Assembly (NCBI RefSeq): GCF_034424155.1
Contig: NZ_CP139992.1
Location: 4,232,012 to 4,296,011, forward strand
From: Hafnia alvei
GTDB taxonomy: Bacteria; Pseudomonadota; Gammaproteobacteria; Enterobacterales; Enterobacteriaceae
Direction of reading: 5' to 3'
DNA length: 64,000 nucleotides
The notes beneath the pieces are model-generated. The model saw only the letters and a list, made by a program, of their open reading frames with translations, was not told the DNA's origin and did not search any database. A program made the position numbers and the translations under genes. Each line of letters starts with the position of its first letter. Position 1 is the first letter of the stretch. Positions 44,094 through 64,000 of the stretch are shown here, one piece after another.

Positions 44094-44462
44094 CTACTCA
44101 GGATCAAAATGCTGTTTAAATTTATCCGCATACTCAGTATGCAAAAAGTCAGTGCTCATGCCTGATTGCCGCAAACGAAATTCTAATACAGCCAATCTTT
44201 TATTAAGCTCTATAAAATCAGGATGCTCACGAGAAAGGCCACGAATTAGTGATGCTAGCGTTGCGGCTTCCTTTCTTTGCTCGATCTCAGGAGGTAAACA
44301 CCCAGCATTTTTTAAAAGACGGTAACCAGCACGCAAGTCTGCCGGAACATGAGAGTCATCATCCAGCTGCAGAGGTTTGCCCTCACCAGATAGATTCTCA
44401 AGCTCACCGCGTTTCAATGCTGAACTAATATGGCGCTCGGCCCATTCATCGATTAAAAACAT
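44094..44462 (-). CDS. yhdN: DUF1992 family protein YhdN
   Basis: A 122-residue protein (same as E. coli YhdN), function unknown. It resembles the DnaJ-homologue C-terminal family: opening LIDEWAERHI, then DDDSHVPADLRAGYRLLKNAGCLPPE. ATG 44462 matches E. coli; a TTG at 44471 adds three residues. Nine bases separate it from zntR. Confidence 0.92.
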   Translation of the reverse strand: MFLIDEWAERHISSALKRGELENLSGEGKPLQLDDDSHVPADLRAGYRLLKNAGCLPPEIEQRKEAATLASLIRGLSREHPDFIELNKRLAVLEFRLRQSGMSTDFLHTEYADKFKQHFDPE

Positions 44463-44562
44463 CGCACTCAACCCAAATAAATCTATCTATAGCTTATAGC
44501 AGGATGGCAGTAAAAATGAAGGAGTACGTGGAGGATTAAGTAAAGGCGATAAGTTTTAGATA

Positions 44563-44588
44563 TAAAAAAGCCGGGCCTAAGCCCGGCA
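44563..44588 (-). terminator. Terminator of the alpha operon
   Basis: Minus strand TGCCGGGCTTAGGCCCGGC: perfect stem gccgggc/gcccggc followed by TTTTTTAT, about 20 bases after the rplQ stop. Confidence 0.93.
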
Positions 44589-44607
44589 TTTTCATTGCTT
44601 CTACAGA

Positions 44608-45018
<411 letters not shown>

Positions 45019-45034
45019 TTAACCTGTGACCTAG

Positions 45035-46024
45035 TTACTCGTCAGCAATGCTAGCTGGCGGCCAGTTTTCGAGGCGCATGCCCAGAGACAGACCACGTGA
45101 AGCCAGCACGTCTTTAATCTCAGTAAGAGATTTTTTACCCAAGTTCGGCGTTTTCAGCAACTCAACTTCGGTACGCTGTACTAGATCACCGATGTAGTGG
45201 ATAGCTTCTGCCTTGAGGCAGTTAGCAGAGCGGACAGTCAATTCCAGATCGTCAACAGGGCGCAGCAGGATCGGATCGAACTCCGGCTTCTCTTCTTTAA
45301 CTTCCGGCTGACGCACATCACGTAGGTCAACGAAAGCTTCAAGTTGTTCAGCCAAGATAGTTGCCGCACGGCGGATTGATTCTTCCGGATCAATCGTACC
45401 ATTGGTTTCCATCTCGATAACCAGCTTGTCCAGGTCGGTACGCTGTTCAACACGAGCCGCTTCAACATTGTAAGCAATACGCTCCACAGGGCTGTAGCAA
45501 GCATCGACTAACAGACGGCCGATCGGGCGCTCATCTTCTTCCGAATGAATTCGGGCAGAAGCCGGCACATAACCACGACCACGCTGAATTTTGATACGCA
45601 TACTAATTGATGCATTTTCATCAGTCAGATGGCAGATCACATGCTGCGGCTTGACGATTTCGACATCACCATCATGGGTGATATCGGCTGCAGTCACAGG
45701 GCCAATGCCAGACTTATTCAGGGTAAGAATAACTTCATCTTTGCCTTGAACTTTCACCGCCAGCCCTTTCAGGTTGAGCAGGATTTCCAGGATATCTTCC
45801 TGTACACCTTCTTTGGTGCTGTACTCATGTAGTACACCATCAATCTCAACCTCGGTCACCGCGCAACCCGGCATAGATGAAAGCAGAATACGGCGCAGTG
45901 CGTTACCAAGAGTATGGCCAAAGCCACGCTCTAACGGCTCAAGGGTCACCTTGGCGTGCGTCGAACTCAGTTGCTCGATATCTACCAGGCGCGGTTTTAG
46001 AAACTCTGTCACAGAACCCTGCAT
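45035..46024 (-). CDS. rpoA: RNA polymerase alpha subunit
   Basis: Alpha (329 residues, same as E. coli) nucleates polymerase assembly and contacts UP elements and activators. The N-terminal domain (1-235) holds [17 protein letters not shown]; the linker is rich in Glu/Lys; the C-terminal domain (about 250-329) has the DNA-contact block [20 protein letters not shown] and [19 protein letters not shown]. It is in the alpha operon between rpsD and rplQ. Confidence 0.99.
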
Positions 46025-46049
46025 TGTGTCCTCTCTTTGGTACTAAGCT

Positions 46050-47093
<1,044 letters not shown>

Positions 47094-47106
47094 TCAATCA
47101 CCCCGA

Positions 47107-47463
47107 TTATTTCTTGATCGGTTTACGCGGACCCTTACGGGTACGTGCGTTGGTCTTAGTACGCTGACCGCGAACCGGTAGACCACGACGATGACGCAAA
47201 CCACGATAGGTACCAAGATCCATCAGACGCTTGATGCTCAGGGTTACTTCACGACGCAGGTCACCTTCTACAGTGTACTTGGCAACTTCGTCACGCAGCT
47301 TATCGATTTGCTCTTCAGACAGCTCACTGATCTTAACATTTTCAGCAATGCCCGTTGCTTCACAGATAGCCTGTGAACGGGTCTTGCCGATACCGAAGAT
47401 CGCAGTTAATGCGATTACAGTATGTTTCTGATCAGGAATGTTAATGCCTGCTATACGGGCCAC
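47107..47463 (-). CDS. rpsM: 30S ribosomal protein S13
   Basis: S13 (118 residues, same as E. coli) is in the 30S head and touches P-site tRNA and L5. The [12 protein letters not shown] helix-hairpin-helix and the basic tail [13 protein letters not shown] are present. It is the first gene of the alpha operon; its start codon region is the target of S4 translational repression. Confidence 0.99.
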   Translation of the reverse strand: MARIAGINIPDQKHTVIALTAIFGIGKTRSQAICEATGIAENVKISELSEEQIDKLRDEVAKYTVEGDLRREVTLSIKRLMDLGTYRGLRHRRGLPVRGQRTKTNARTRKGPRKPIKK

Positions 47464-47560
47464 TATGCACTCCTAAATTTTTATACAACAGCACCACTCT
47501 GAAAAGCCCGTTTTCAGGATACTCAAATGATACTGTAGCAACATACAAAAGATTGGCTGG
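47464..47560 (-). promoter_or_regulatory. Alpha operon leader with S4 target
   Basis: The transcribed leader contains TTTGAGTATCCTGAAAACGG followed by GCTTTTCAG, the segments that form the S4-binding pseudoknot in E. coli, and ends AGGAGTGCATAGTG at the rpsM start. Confidence 0.75.
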
Positions 47561-47562
47561 CT

Positions 47563-47591
47563 AATCTAGCCAGCTCAACCCAACTTTGCAA
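47563..47591 (-). promoter_or_regulatory. Alpha operon promoter
   Basis: Minus strand TTGCAA and TAGATT with a 17-base spacer, between rpmJ and the S4 leader. An inverted repeat CTGGCTA/TAGCCAG overlaps the -10. Confidence 0.7.
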
Positions 47592-47609
47592 GAAAAATAT
47601 GCGAGATAA

Positions 47610-47744
<135 letters not shown>

Positions 47745-47759
47745 TCAAACTCACCAAGA

Positions 47760-49091
47760 TTAGCGGTTATAGCCTTTCAGGTTCGCTTTCTTCAATGCAG
47801 ACTCGTACTGACTTGACATCATTAGAGTTTGCACTTGAGCCATAAAGTCCATGATGACCACAACTACGATGAGTAGTGATGTACCACCAAAGTAGAATGG
47901 TACTTTCATTGCATCACGCATGAACTCCGGGATCAGGCAGATAAAGGTAATATACAACGCACCAATTAAGGTTAAACGAGTCATTACTTTATCGATATAC
48001 TTCGCCGTTTGCTCTCCCGGACGAATTCCTGGTACGAATGCACCGGACTTCTTCAGGTTATCAGCTGTTTCTCTTGGGTTGAAAACCAACGCCGTATAGA
48101 AGAAACAGAAGAAGATGATTGCAGACGCATAGAGTAACACATAAAGCGGTTGCCCAGGCTGCAAATACAGCGAAATTGTAGTCAGCCAGTTCCAACCGGT
48201 GCCGCCCCCGAACCAAGATGCAATCGTGGCTGGGAACAGAATAATGCTGGAAGCGAAGATAGCAGGGATTACACCGGCCATATTCACTTTCAACGGTAAA
48301 TGTGTGCTCTGTGCTGCATAAACACGACGACCTTGCTGACGCTTCGCATAGTTAACGACAATACGACGTTGACCACGTTCTACGAAAACAACGAAGAAGG
48401 TTACTGCAAATACTAACACTGCAACCAACAGCAACAGGAGGAAGTGCAGGTCGCCCTGCCGCGCTTGCTCGATAGTATGGCCAATTGCCGGCGGTAAGCC
48501 CGCTACAATCCCCGCAAAGATAATGATTGAAATACCGTTACCGATACCACGCTCAGTTATCTGCTCACCTAGCCACATTAGGAACATCGTCCCTGTAACC
48601 AAGCTCACGACTGCAGTGAAGTAGAACGCAAAGCCAGGGTTTATAACCAGACCTTGCATTCCTGGCATATTCGGAAGACCGGTAGCAATACCGATCGACT
48701 GGAATATGGCTAAAACCAGCGTACCGTAACGGGTGTACTGACTAATCTTACGACGGCCAGCCTCCCCTTCTTTCTTAATTTCCGCTAACGCTGGATGAAC
48801 CACCGTCAGCAACTGGATAATAATTGACGCAGAAATATACGGCATAATACCCAGAGCAAAGATAGAAGCACGGCTGAGAGCACCACCAGAGAACATGTTA
48901 AACATTTCAATGATGGTGCCTCTCTGCTGTTCGAGCAGTTTGGCAAGTACAGCGGCATCAATACCAGGGATCGGAATGAAAGAGCCAATACGGAAAACTA
49001 TGAGCGCCCCAATTACAAACAATAGTCTGCGCTTGAGTTCGCCAAGTCCACCCTTGGCACTTTGAAAATCTAATCCTGGTTGCTTAGCCAT
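47760..49091 (-). CDS. secY: Preprotein translocase subunit SecY
   Basis: SecY (443 residues, same as E. coli) is the ten-helix channel of the Sec translocon in the inner membrane. Plug and pore regions ([28 protein letters not shown] in part), cytoplasmic loops with basic residues ([19 protein letters not shown]) and the C-terminal [21 protein letters not shown] are intact. It lies within the spc operon after rplO. Confidence 0.99.
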   Translation of the reverse strand: MAKQPGLDFQSAKGGLGELKRRLLFVIGALIVFRIGSFIPIPGIDAAVLAKLLEQQRGTIIEMFNMFSGGALSRASIFALGIMPYISASIIIQLLTVVHPALAEIKKEGEAGRRKISQYTRYGTLVLAIFQSIGIATGLPNMPGMQGLVINPGFAFYFTAVVSLVTGTMFLMWLGEQITERGIGNGISIIIFAGIVAGLPPAIGHTIEQARQGDLHFLLLLLVAVLVFAVTFFVVFVERGQRRIVVNYAKRQQGRRVYAAQSTHLPLKVNMAGVIPAIFASSIILFPATIASWFGGGTGWNWLTTISLYLQPGQPLYVLLYASAIIFFCFFYTALVFNPRETADNLKKSGAFVPGIRPGEQTAKYIDKVMTRLTLIGALYITFICLIPEFMRDAMKVPFYFGGTSLLIVVVVIMDFMAQVQTLMMSSQYESALKKANLKGYNR

Positions 49092-49098
49092 CTGCTAC

Positions 49099-49533
49099 TT
49101 ATTCCTCAATTTTACCGCCAGCAGCTTCGATAGCAGCACGAGCGCCTTTGGTGACACGAAGGCCACGCAAAGTCACAGCACGATTGATTTCACCAGAAAG
49201 CATAACTTTCGCGAATTCAATCTGTGGGCCAACTACGTTAGCGGCTTTCAGAGTGTTCAGGTCGATAACATCGCCTTCAACTAAAGCGATCTCTGACAGA
49301 CGAACTTCTGCAGTGATCATTGCTTTACGAGAAGTAAAGCCGAATTTCGGCAGACGACGGTACAGAGGCATCTGACCACCTTCGAAACCACGACGTACGC
49401 CACCGCCAGAACGTGAGTTCTGACCTTTGTGACCACGACCGCCGGTTTTACCCAGGCCAGAACCGATACCACGACCCAGACGCTTGGAAGCGTGCTTGGA
49501 CCCTTCGGCCGGAGACAGAGTATTTAAACGCAT
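49099..49533 (-). CDS. rplO: 50S ribosomal protein L15
   Basis: L15 (144 residues, same as E. coli) binds 23S rRNA late in assembly. The Gly-rich N-terminus ([19 protein letters not shown]) and the conserved [18 protein letters not shown] are present. Three bases after rpmD and seven before secY. Confidence 0.99.
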   Translation of the reverse strand: MRLNTLSPAEGSKHASKRLGRGIGSGLGKTGGRGHKGQNSRSGGGVRRGFEGGQMPLYRRLPKFGFTSRKAMITAEVRLSEIALVEGDVIDLNTLKAANVVGPQIEFAKVMLSGEINRAVTLRGLRVTKGARAAIEAAGGKIEE

Positions 49534-49536
49534 CTC

Positions 49537-50232
<696 letters not shown>

Positions 50233-50237
50233 CTACC

Positions 50238-50600
<363 letters not shown>

Positions 50601-51134
50601 TTACTTCTTCTTAGCCTCTTTGGTACGCACGACTTCGTCGGCGTAACGGACACCCTTGCCTTTATAAGGCTCAGGACGACGGTAAGCGCGCAGATCTGCT
50701 GCCACTTGTCCGATCAACTGCTTATCAGCGCCTTTCAGCACGATTTCAGTCTGGGACGGGCATTCAGCAGTAATACCTGCTGGCAGAGCATGTTCAACTG
50801 GGTGAGAGAAGCCTAAAGCTAAATTCACAGAGTTGCCCTTAACTGCTGCACGGTAACCGACACCTACCAACTGAAGCTTCTTAGTGAAGCCATCGGTAAC
50901 ACCAACAACCATTGCGTTAAGCAGCGCACGAGTGGTACCCGCTTGGGCCCACGCATTTGCAAAACCTTCGCGTGGAGCGAAAGTCAGTGCGTTATCAGCA
51001 TGCTTAACTTCAACGGCGTCGTGGACTGTACGAGTCAGCTCGCCGTTTTTACCCTTAATCGAAATTACCTGACCGTTGAGTTTGACCTCTACGCCGGCAG
51101 GAATGACGACGGGTGCTTTTGCAACACGAGACAT
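50601..51134 (-). CDS. rplF: 50S ribosomal protein L6
   Basis: L6 (177 residues, same as E. coli) lies near the sarcin-ricin loop. Two repeated domains; signature [26 protein letters not shown] at the C-terminus (second part) and [17 protein letters not shown] at the start. Confidence 0.99.
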   Translation of the reverse strand: MSRVAKAPVVIPAGVEVKLNGQVISIKGKNGELTRTVHDAVEVKHADNALTFAPREGFANAWAQAGTTRALLNAMVVGVTDGFTKKLQLVGVGYRAAVKGNSVNLALGFSHPVEHALPAGITAECPSQTEIVLKGADKQLIGQVAADLRAYRRPEPYKGKGVRYADEVVRTKEAKKK

Positions 51135-51147
51135 TCTTTCCTCCCGA

Positions 51148-51546
<399 letters not shown>

Positions 51547-51573
51547 TTACTCCCGTGATTCAATTGGTGACAA

Positions 51574-53155
<1,582 letters not shown>

Positions 53156-53221
53156 CTAATGTCAACTACAACTTTGGACCCAGAATGGGTCGTTTGAAAT
53201 CCCCACAATTGAGGGCGCAGC

Positions 53222-53248
53222 ATTATAACACCGCTTCCAGAATATGGG
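53222..53248 (-). promoter_or_regulatory. spc operon promoter
   Basis: Minus strand TATAAT (53222-53227) preceded by TG one base upstream, an extended -10. The -35 region (TACCCA) is poor, and the whole stretch resembles the E. coli spc promoter as I recall it. Confidence 0.75.
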
Positions 53249-53250
53249 TA

Positions 53251-53287
53251 GAAAAAATAAACGGCTCAGTTTTTGAGCCGTTTATAG
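53251..53287 (-). terminator. Terminator at end of the S10 operon
   Basis: Minus strand AAACGGCTCA-aaaac-TGAGCCGTTTA: ten-pair stem followed by TTTTTTC, after rpsQ and just before the spc promoter. Confidence 0.9.
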
Positions 53288-53307
53288 TACTCGAGATGCG
53301 TACTGTA

Positions 53308-54163
<856 letters not shown>

Positions 54164-54176
54164 TCAGCGACTCTCC

Positions 54177-55237
<1,061 letters not shown>

Positions 55238-55242
55238 CTACC

Positions 55243-55524
<282 letters not shown>

Positions 55525-55535
55525 TTATCCTCTAA

Positions 55536-56366
<831 letters not shown>

Positions 56367-56379
56367 CTACTCCTCCGAC

Positions 56380-57936
<1,557 letters not shown>

Positions 57937-57956
57937 TCAATCGTTCAATGACCTGA

Positions 57957-58437
<481 letters not shown>

Positions 58438-58442
58438 CGCGC

Positions 58443-58470
58443 ATTATACGTAAACCAGCTCAGGAAGCAA
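58443..58470 (-). promoter_or_regulatory. S10 operon promoter
   Basis: Minus strand TTGCTT and TATAAT, 16-base spacer, followed by a GCGCGGG discriminator typical of ribosomal promoters. Confidence 0.88.
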
Positions 58471-58678
58471 CCTAAATGCGCAAAAATAGTGGAAAGGCTC
58501 TTACTCTATCCTGCCTGCACGATCTGATATCCTTCAAATACGCACGTATAAAATACCCGTCCGAGCCTTGAATTGCATAAAATTCATACAGCCCTGTGAC
58601 AATGATTCCAATAAAATGTCCTCTATAGCTCAATATGCTCAGATATGATGGTGTGCATATTGAATGGAGGAAATACAG
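58471..58678. other. Spacer between S10 promoter and gspO
   Basis: About 208 AT-rich bases with the expected UP region of the S10 promoter and the gspO promoter. I cannot place gspO boxes with confidence. Confidence 0.4.
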
Positions 58679-59425
58679 ATGGAATTGCTCACGGATATCT
58701 ATTCTTGCGTCATTTCTGATAGCGGAAAACGTGTAGCGCTATGTATCGTATTTGCTGTTTGCAGTGGTTGCGCCGCTTACATTGCAAGACAAGCGATACC
58801 TAGGCAAATTCTTTCTCCAGCTCCAACTGCTCTTCTCACTTTGGGCACGCCGTCGTTTTCTTCAATCTACAGAGGCAGCTTAAAGGCGCAAATCGGCTAT
58901 GGACTGTTTTTTCTGGCTATATCCTTCTGGCCTCATATTAGTCTATCAATCGTGCCCATTGTTTGGCTAATCAGCTGGTTTCTCATCACCTTGTCTCTTT
59001 TGGATTTTCAGCATTACCTATTACCGGATGTATTGACACTCCCCCTACTCTGGCTCGGCCTTTGTTTTAATGCATACACTAACGCGACTCCAATAGAACA
59101 CGCCGTTGCTGGCGCAGTCGCGGGTTATATCTTTATTTGGTTTCTAGGCTGGATAACTAAGCATTTAGCAGGAAAAATGGGTATCGGATTAGGTGACGCT
59201 AAACTGTTGGCCGCACTCGGTGCATGGGCAGGGTATGAAAACTTGGCATTGATATCTGCCAGTGCGTCCTTTGGTGGAATTGTTTGGTGGGGAGTCCGGA
59301 AGTTTTGTTCACTGAAAAAGAACCACCCTCTGCCTTTTGGTCCTTGCTTGGCCATCGCCGGCTGGGTGGTTATTTTCGATATATTGCAATCATGGAAATT
59401 AAGCTTCTTCTTTAACCTGAGCTAA
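58679..59425 (+). CDS. gspO: Prepilin peptidase, A24 family, short form
   Basis: A 248-residue inner-membrane aspartyl protease that trims type IV-like pseudopilin leaders. The two catalytic aspartates are in [14 protein letters not shown] and in [16 protein letters not shown]. The cysteine-rich N-terminal methylase domain of PilD is missing, as in E. coli GspO (225). Five to seven membrane segments. I chose the ATG at 58679, eight bases after GGAGG; ATG 58664 lies before that site. No gsp secretion genes are adjacent. The 3' end overlaps bfr by 27 bases on the opposite strand. Confidence 0.9.
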   Translation: MELLTDIYSCVISDSGKRVALCIVFAVCSGCAAYIARQAIPRQILSPAPTALLTLGTPSFSSIYRGSLKAQIGYGLFFLAISFWPHISLSIVPIVWLISWFLITLSLLDFQHYLLPDVLTLPLLWLGLCFNAYTNATPIEHAVAGAVAGYIFIWFLGWITKHLAGKMGIGLGDAKLLAALGAWAGYENLALISASASFGGIVWWGVRKFCSLKKNHPLPFGPCLAIAGWVVIFDILQSWKLSFFFNLS

Positions 59426-59875
59426 TAGGTAATTTTGGATTCCCAGACGTTGGATAAGATCTAACTCAGTTTCCAGCCAGTCGATATGTTTTTCTTCATC
59501 AGACAGGACTTCAATCATAAGATCACGGCTGACATAGTCATGGACTGAATCTGCATAAGCGATACCTTCACGTAAGTTTTTTGCACCATCGAGTTCTAAT
59601 TTAAGATCGGATCTCAACATTTCTTCCACGTCTTCTCCGATATTAAGTTTCCCTAAATCTTGAAGATTTGGCAGTCCTTCTAAAAAAAGAATTCTTTCGA
59701 TGTAACGGTCAGCATGTTTCATCTCATCGATCGACTCGTGGTACTCAATGTCATTGAGTCGTGTGAGCCCCCAATTCTTAAACATACGGGCATGAAGGAA
59801 ATACTGATTGATGGCTACGAGTTCATTTCCAAGTAGCTTATTGAGGTGGCCAATAACTTTTTTATCGCCTTTCAT
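59399..59875 (-). CDS. bfr: Bacterioferritin
   Basis: Bfr (158 residues, same as E. coli) forms a 24-mer that stores iron. From the ATG at 59875 the haem ligand is Met52 and ferroxidase ligands Glu18, Glu51, His54 fall at the standard numbers; later Glu and the DEEKHIDW block supply Glu94/127 and His130. GGAGGG precedes the start by nine bases; an upstream TTG adds two residues. Pairs with bfd. Confidence 0.97.
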   Translation of the reverse strand: MKGDKKVIGHLNKLLGNELVAINQYFLHARMFKNWGLTRLNDIEYHESIDEMKHADRYIERILFLEGLPNLQDLGKLNIGEDVEEMLRSDLKLELDGAKNLREGIAYADSVHDYVSRDLMIEVLSDEEKHIDWLETELDLIQRLGIQNYLLAQVKEEA

Positions 59876-59947
59876 AAACAAAACCCTCCGCTTCCAGTTC
59901 TTTTAGTGTAGAACCAGAGTCTGAAGAGTCAAAAAATAACCATACTT

Positions 59948-60145
59948 TTATGCCACGTTTATGAAGCTACTTTGAAGTACCGTGGTTTCCTCATCGAAAA
60001 TCTCTCGAGCCTGACGGATACATTTGCCGCATTCAGATCCTAATGGAACTATTTTACGCAAATGATGGAGAGAGCTCGGCTGATATTTACGGATTGCATG
60101 ACGTATTGTTTTGTCCGAAATCCCATTACATAAGCAAACGTACAT
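59948..60145 (-). CDS. bfd: Bacterioferritin-associated ferredoxin
   Basis: Bfd (65 residues, E. coli 64) carries a [2Fe-2S] cluster and reduces bacterioferritin to release iron. The four cysteines Cys4, Cys6, Cys39 and Cys42 (CLC...CGKC) are present. It lies 72 bases upstream of bfr. A Fur-like box sits about 40 bases before its start. Confidence 0.96.
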   Translation of the reverse strand: MYVCLCNGISDKTIRHAIRKYQPSSLHHLRKIVPLGSECGKCIRQAREIFDEETTVLQSSFINVA

Positions 60146-60182
60146 ATTTTACTCTTTACTGATTTGATAATAAGAGTCTAAA

Positions 60183-60197
60183 TAATAAACGTTATCA
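60183..60197. promoter_or_regulatory. Candidate Fur box before bfd
   Basis: Minus strand TGATAACGTTTATTA matches the 7-1-7 Fur consensus TGATAAT-N-ATTATCA at 11 of 14 positions. Iron repression of bfd is known in E. coli. Confidence 0.6.
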
Positions 60198-60270
60198 TTT
60201 CAATAAAAGCATCTCATTTTACTGCTTATAAATCGTACTGACCTGAATCAGTTCATGTTTTTCTTGTAAT

Positions 60271-60297
60271 AAAAAAGGGCGCCTAAGCGCCCTTTTA
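60271..60297 (-). terminator. Terminator of the str operon (after tuf)
   Basis: Minus strand AAAGGGCGC-ttag-GCGCCCTTTTTT, a nine-base stem with T-run, 26 bases after tuf. Confidence 0.92.
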
Positions 60298-60322
60298 CTG
60301 CATTTGGTTCAAAAGCTAAATA

Positions 60323-61552
<1,230 letters not shown>

Positions 61553-61577
61553 GGGATCAATGTTTTAAACTAGTAGC

Positions 61578-63701
<2,124 letters not shown>

Positions 63702-63785
63702 CTATTCCTAGGACGTTCAAGTTAAGTTACCCACAGCGGGCGGCTTGCTTGAAGCGCCCGCTTGGTGACTAACACTATGAAGGGA

Positions 63786-64000
<215 letters not shown>

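Overview
The window looks like chromosomal DNA of an enterobacterium (order Enterobacterales). Almost every protein is close to its Escherichia coli counterpart in length and motifs, ERIC repeats are present, and the AceBAK, MetJ, LexA and ArfA control signals are of the enterobacterial type. Moderate GC and the mixed gene order suggest a Hafnia-like genome. That is an inference from recall, not a database result. I see no plasmid, phage, transposase, CRISPR or toxin-antitoxin genes.

Layout. 1-4618: the ygeX and ygeW catabolic genes (minus strand) diverge from their likely sigma-54 activator ygeV. 4700-9795: a small membrane protein, then ssb and uvrA diverging around a LexA box, then yjbQ-yjbR. 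9999-14018: a pseudouridine utilisation operon (psuK-psuG-psuT plus a DUF1097 membrane protein), with an ERIC element between psuG and psuT. 14467-20372: tyrB, dkgA, ygiQ and a treR without treB or treC beside it. 20373-26433: glyoxylate operon aceBAK and metA, with an IclR operator and MetJ boxes. 26582-33850: kgtP and a complete rRNA operon (16S, tRNA-Glu, 23S, 5S) with P1/P2 promoters. 34004-44462: yrdA, yrdB, aroE, tsaC, yrdD, smg, dprA, then def-fmt-rsmB-trkA-mscL, arfA, zntR, yhdN. 44608-58268: the alpha, spc and S10 ribosomal operons. 58679-64000: gspO, bfr, bfd, tuf, fusA and the 3' part of rpsG.

How it works together. Roughly the right half is translation machinery: rRNA, tRNA, 28 complete ribosomal proteins plus part of S7, RNA polymerase alpha, SecY, both major elongation factors, deformylase and formyltransferase, TsaC, RsmB and the rescue factor ArfA. 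The left half is metabolic and repair genes, each with its own switch. Nothing here is a clearly new system. The most open leads are the ygeV/ygeW control region, the four-gene psu operon with its HTH-kinase fusion and extra membrane protein, a perfect palindrome ahead of yjbQ, and the rRNA operon as a rearrangement junction.
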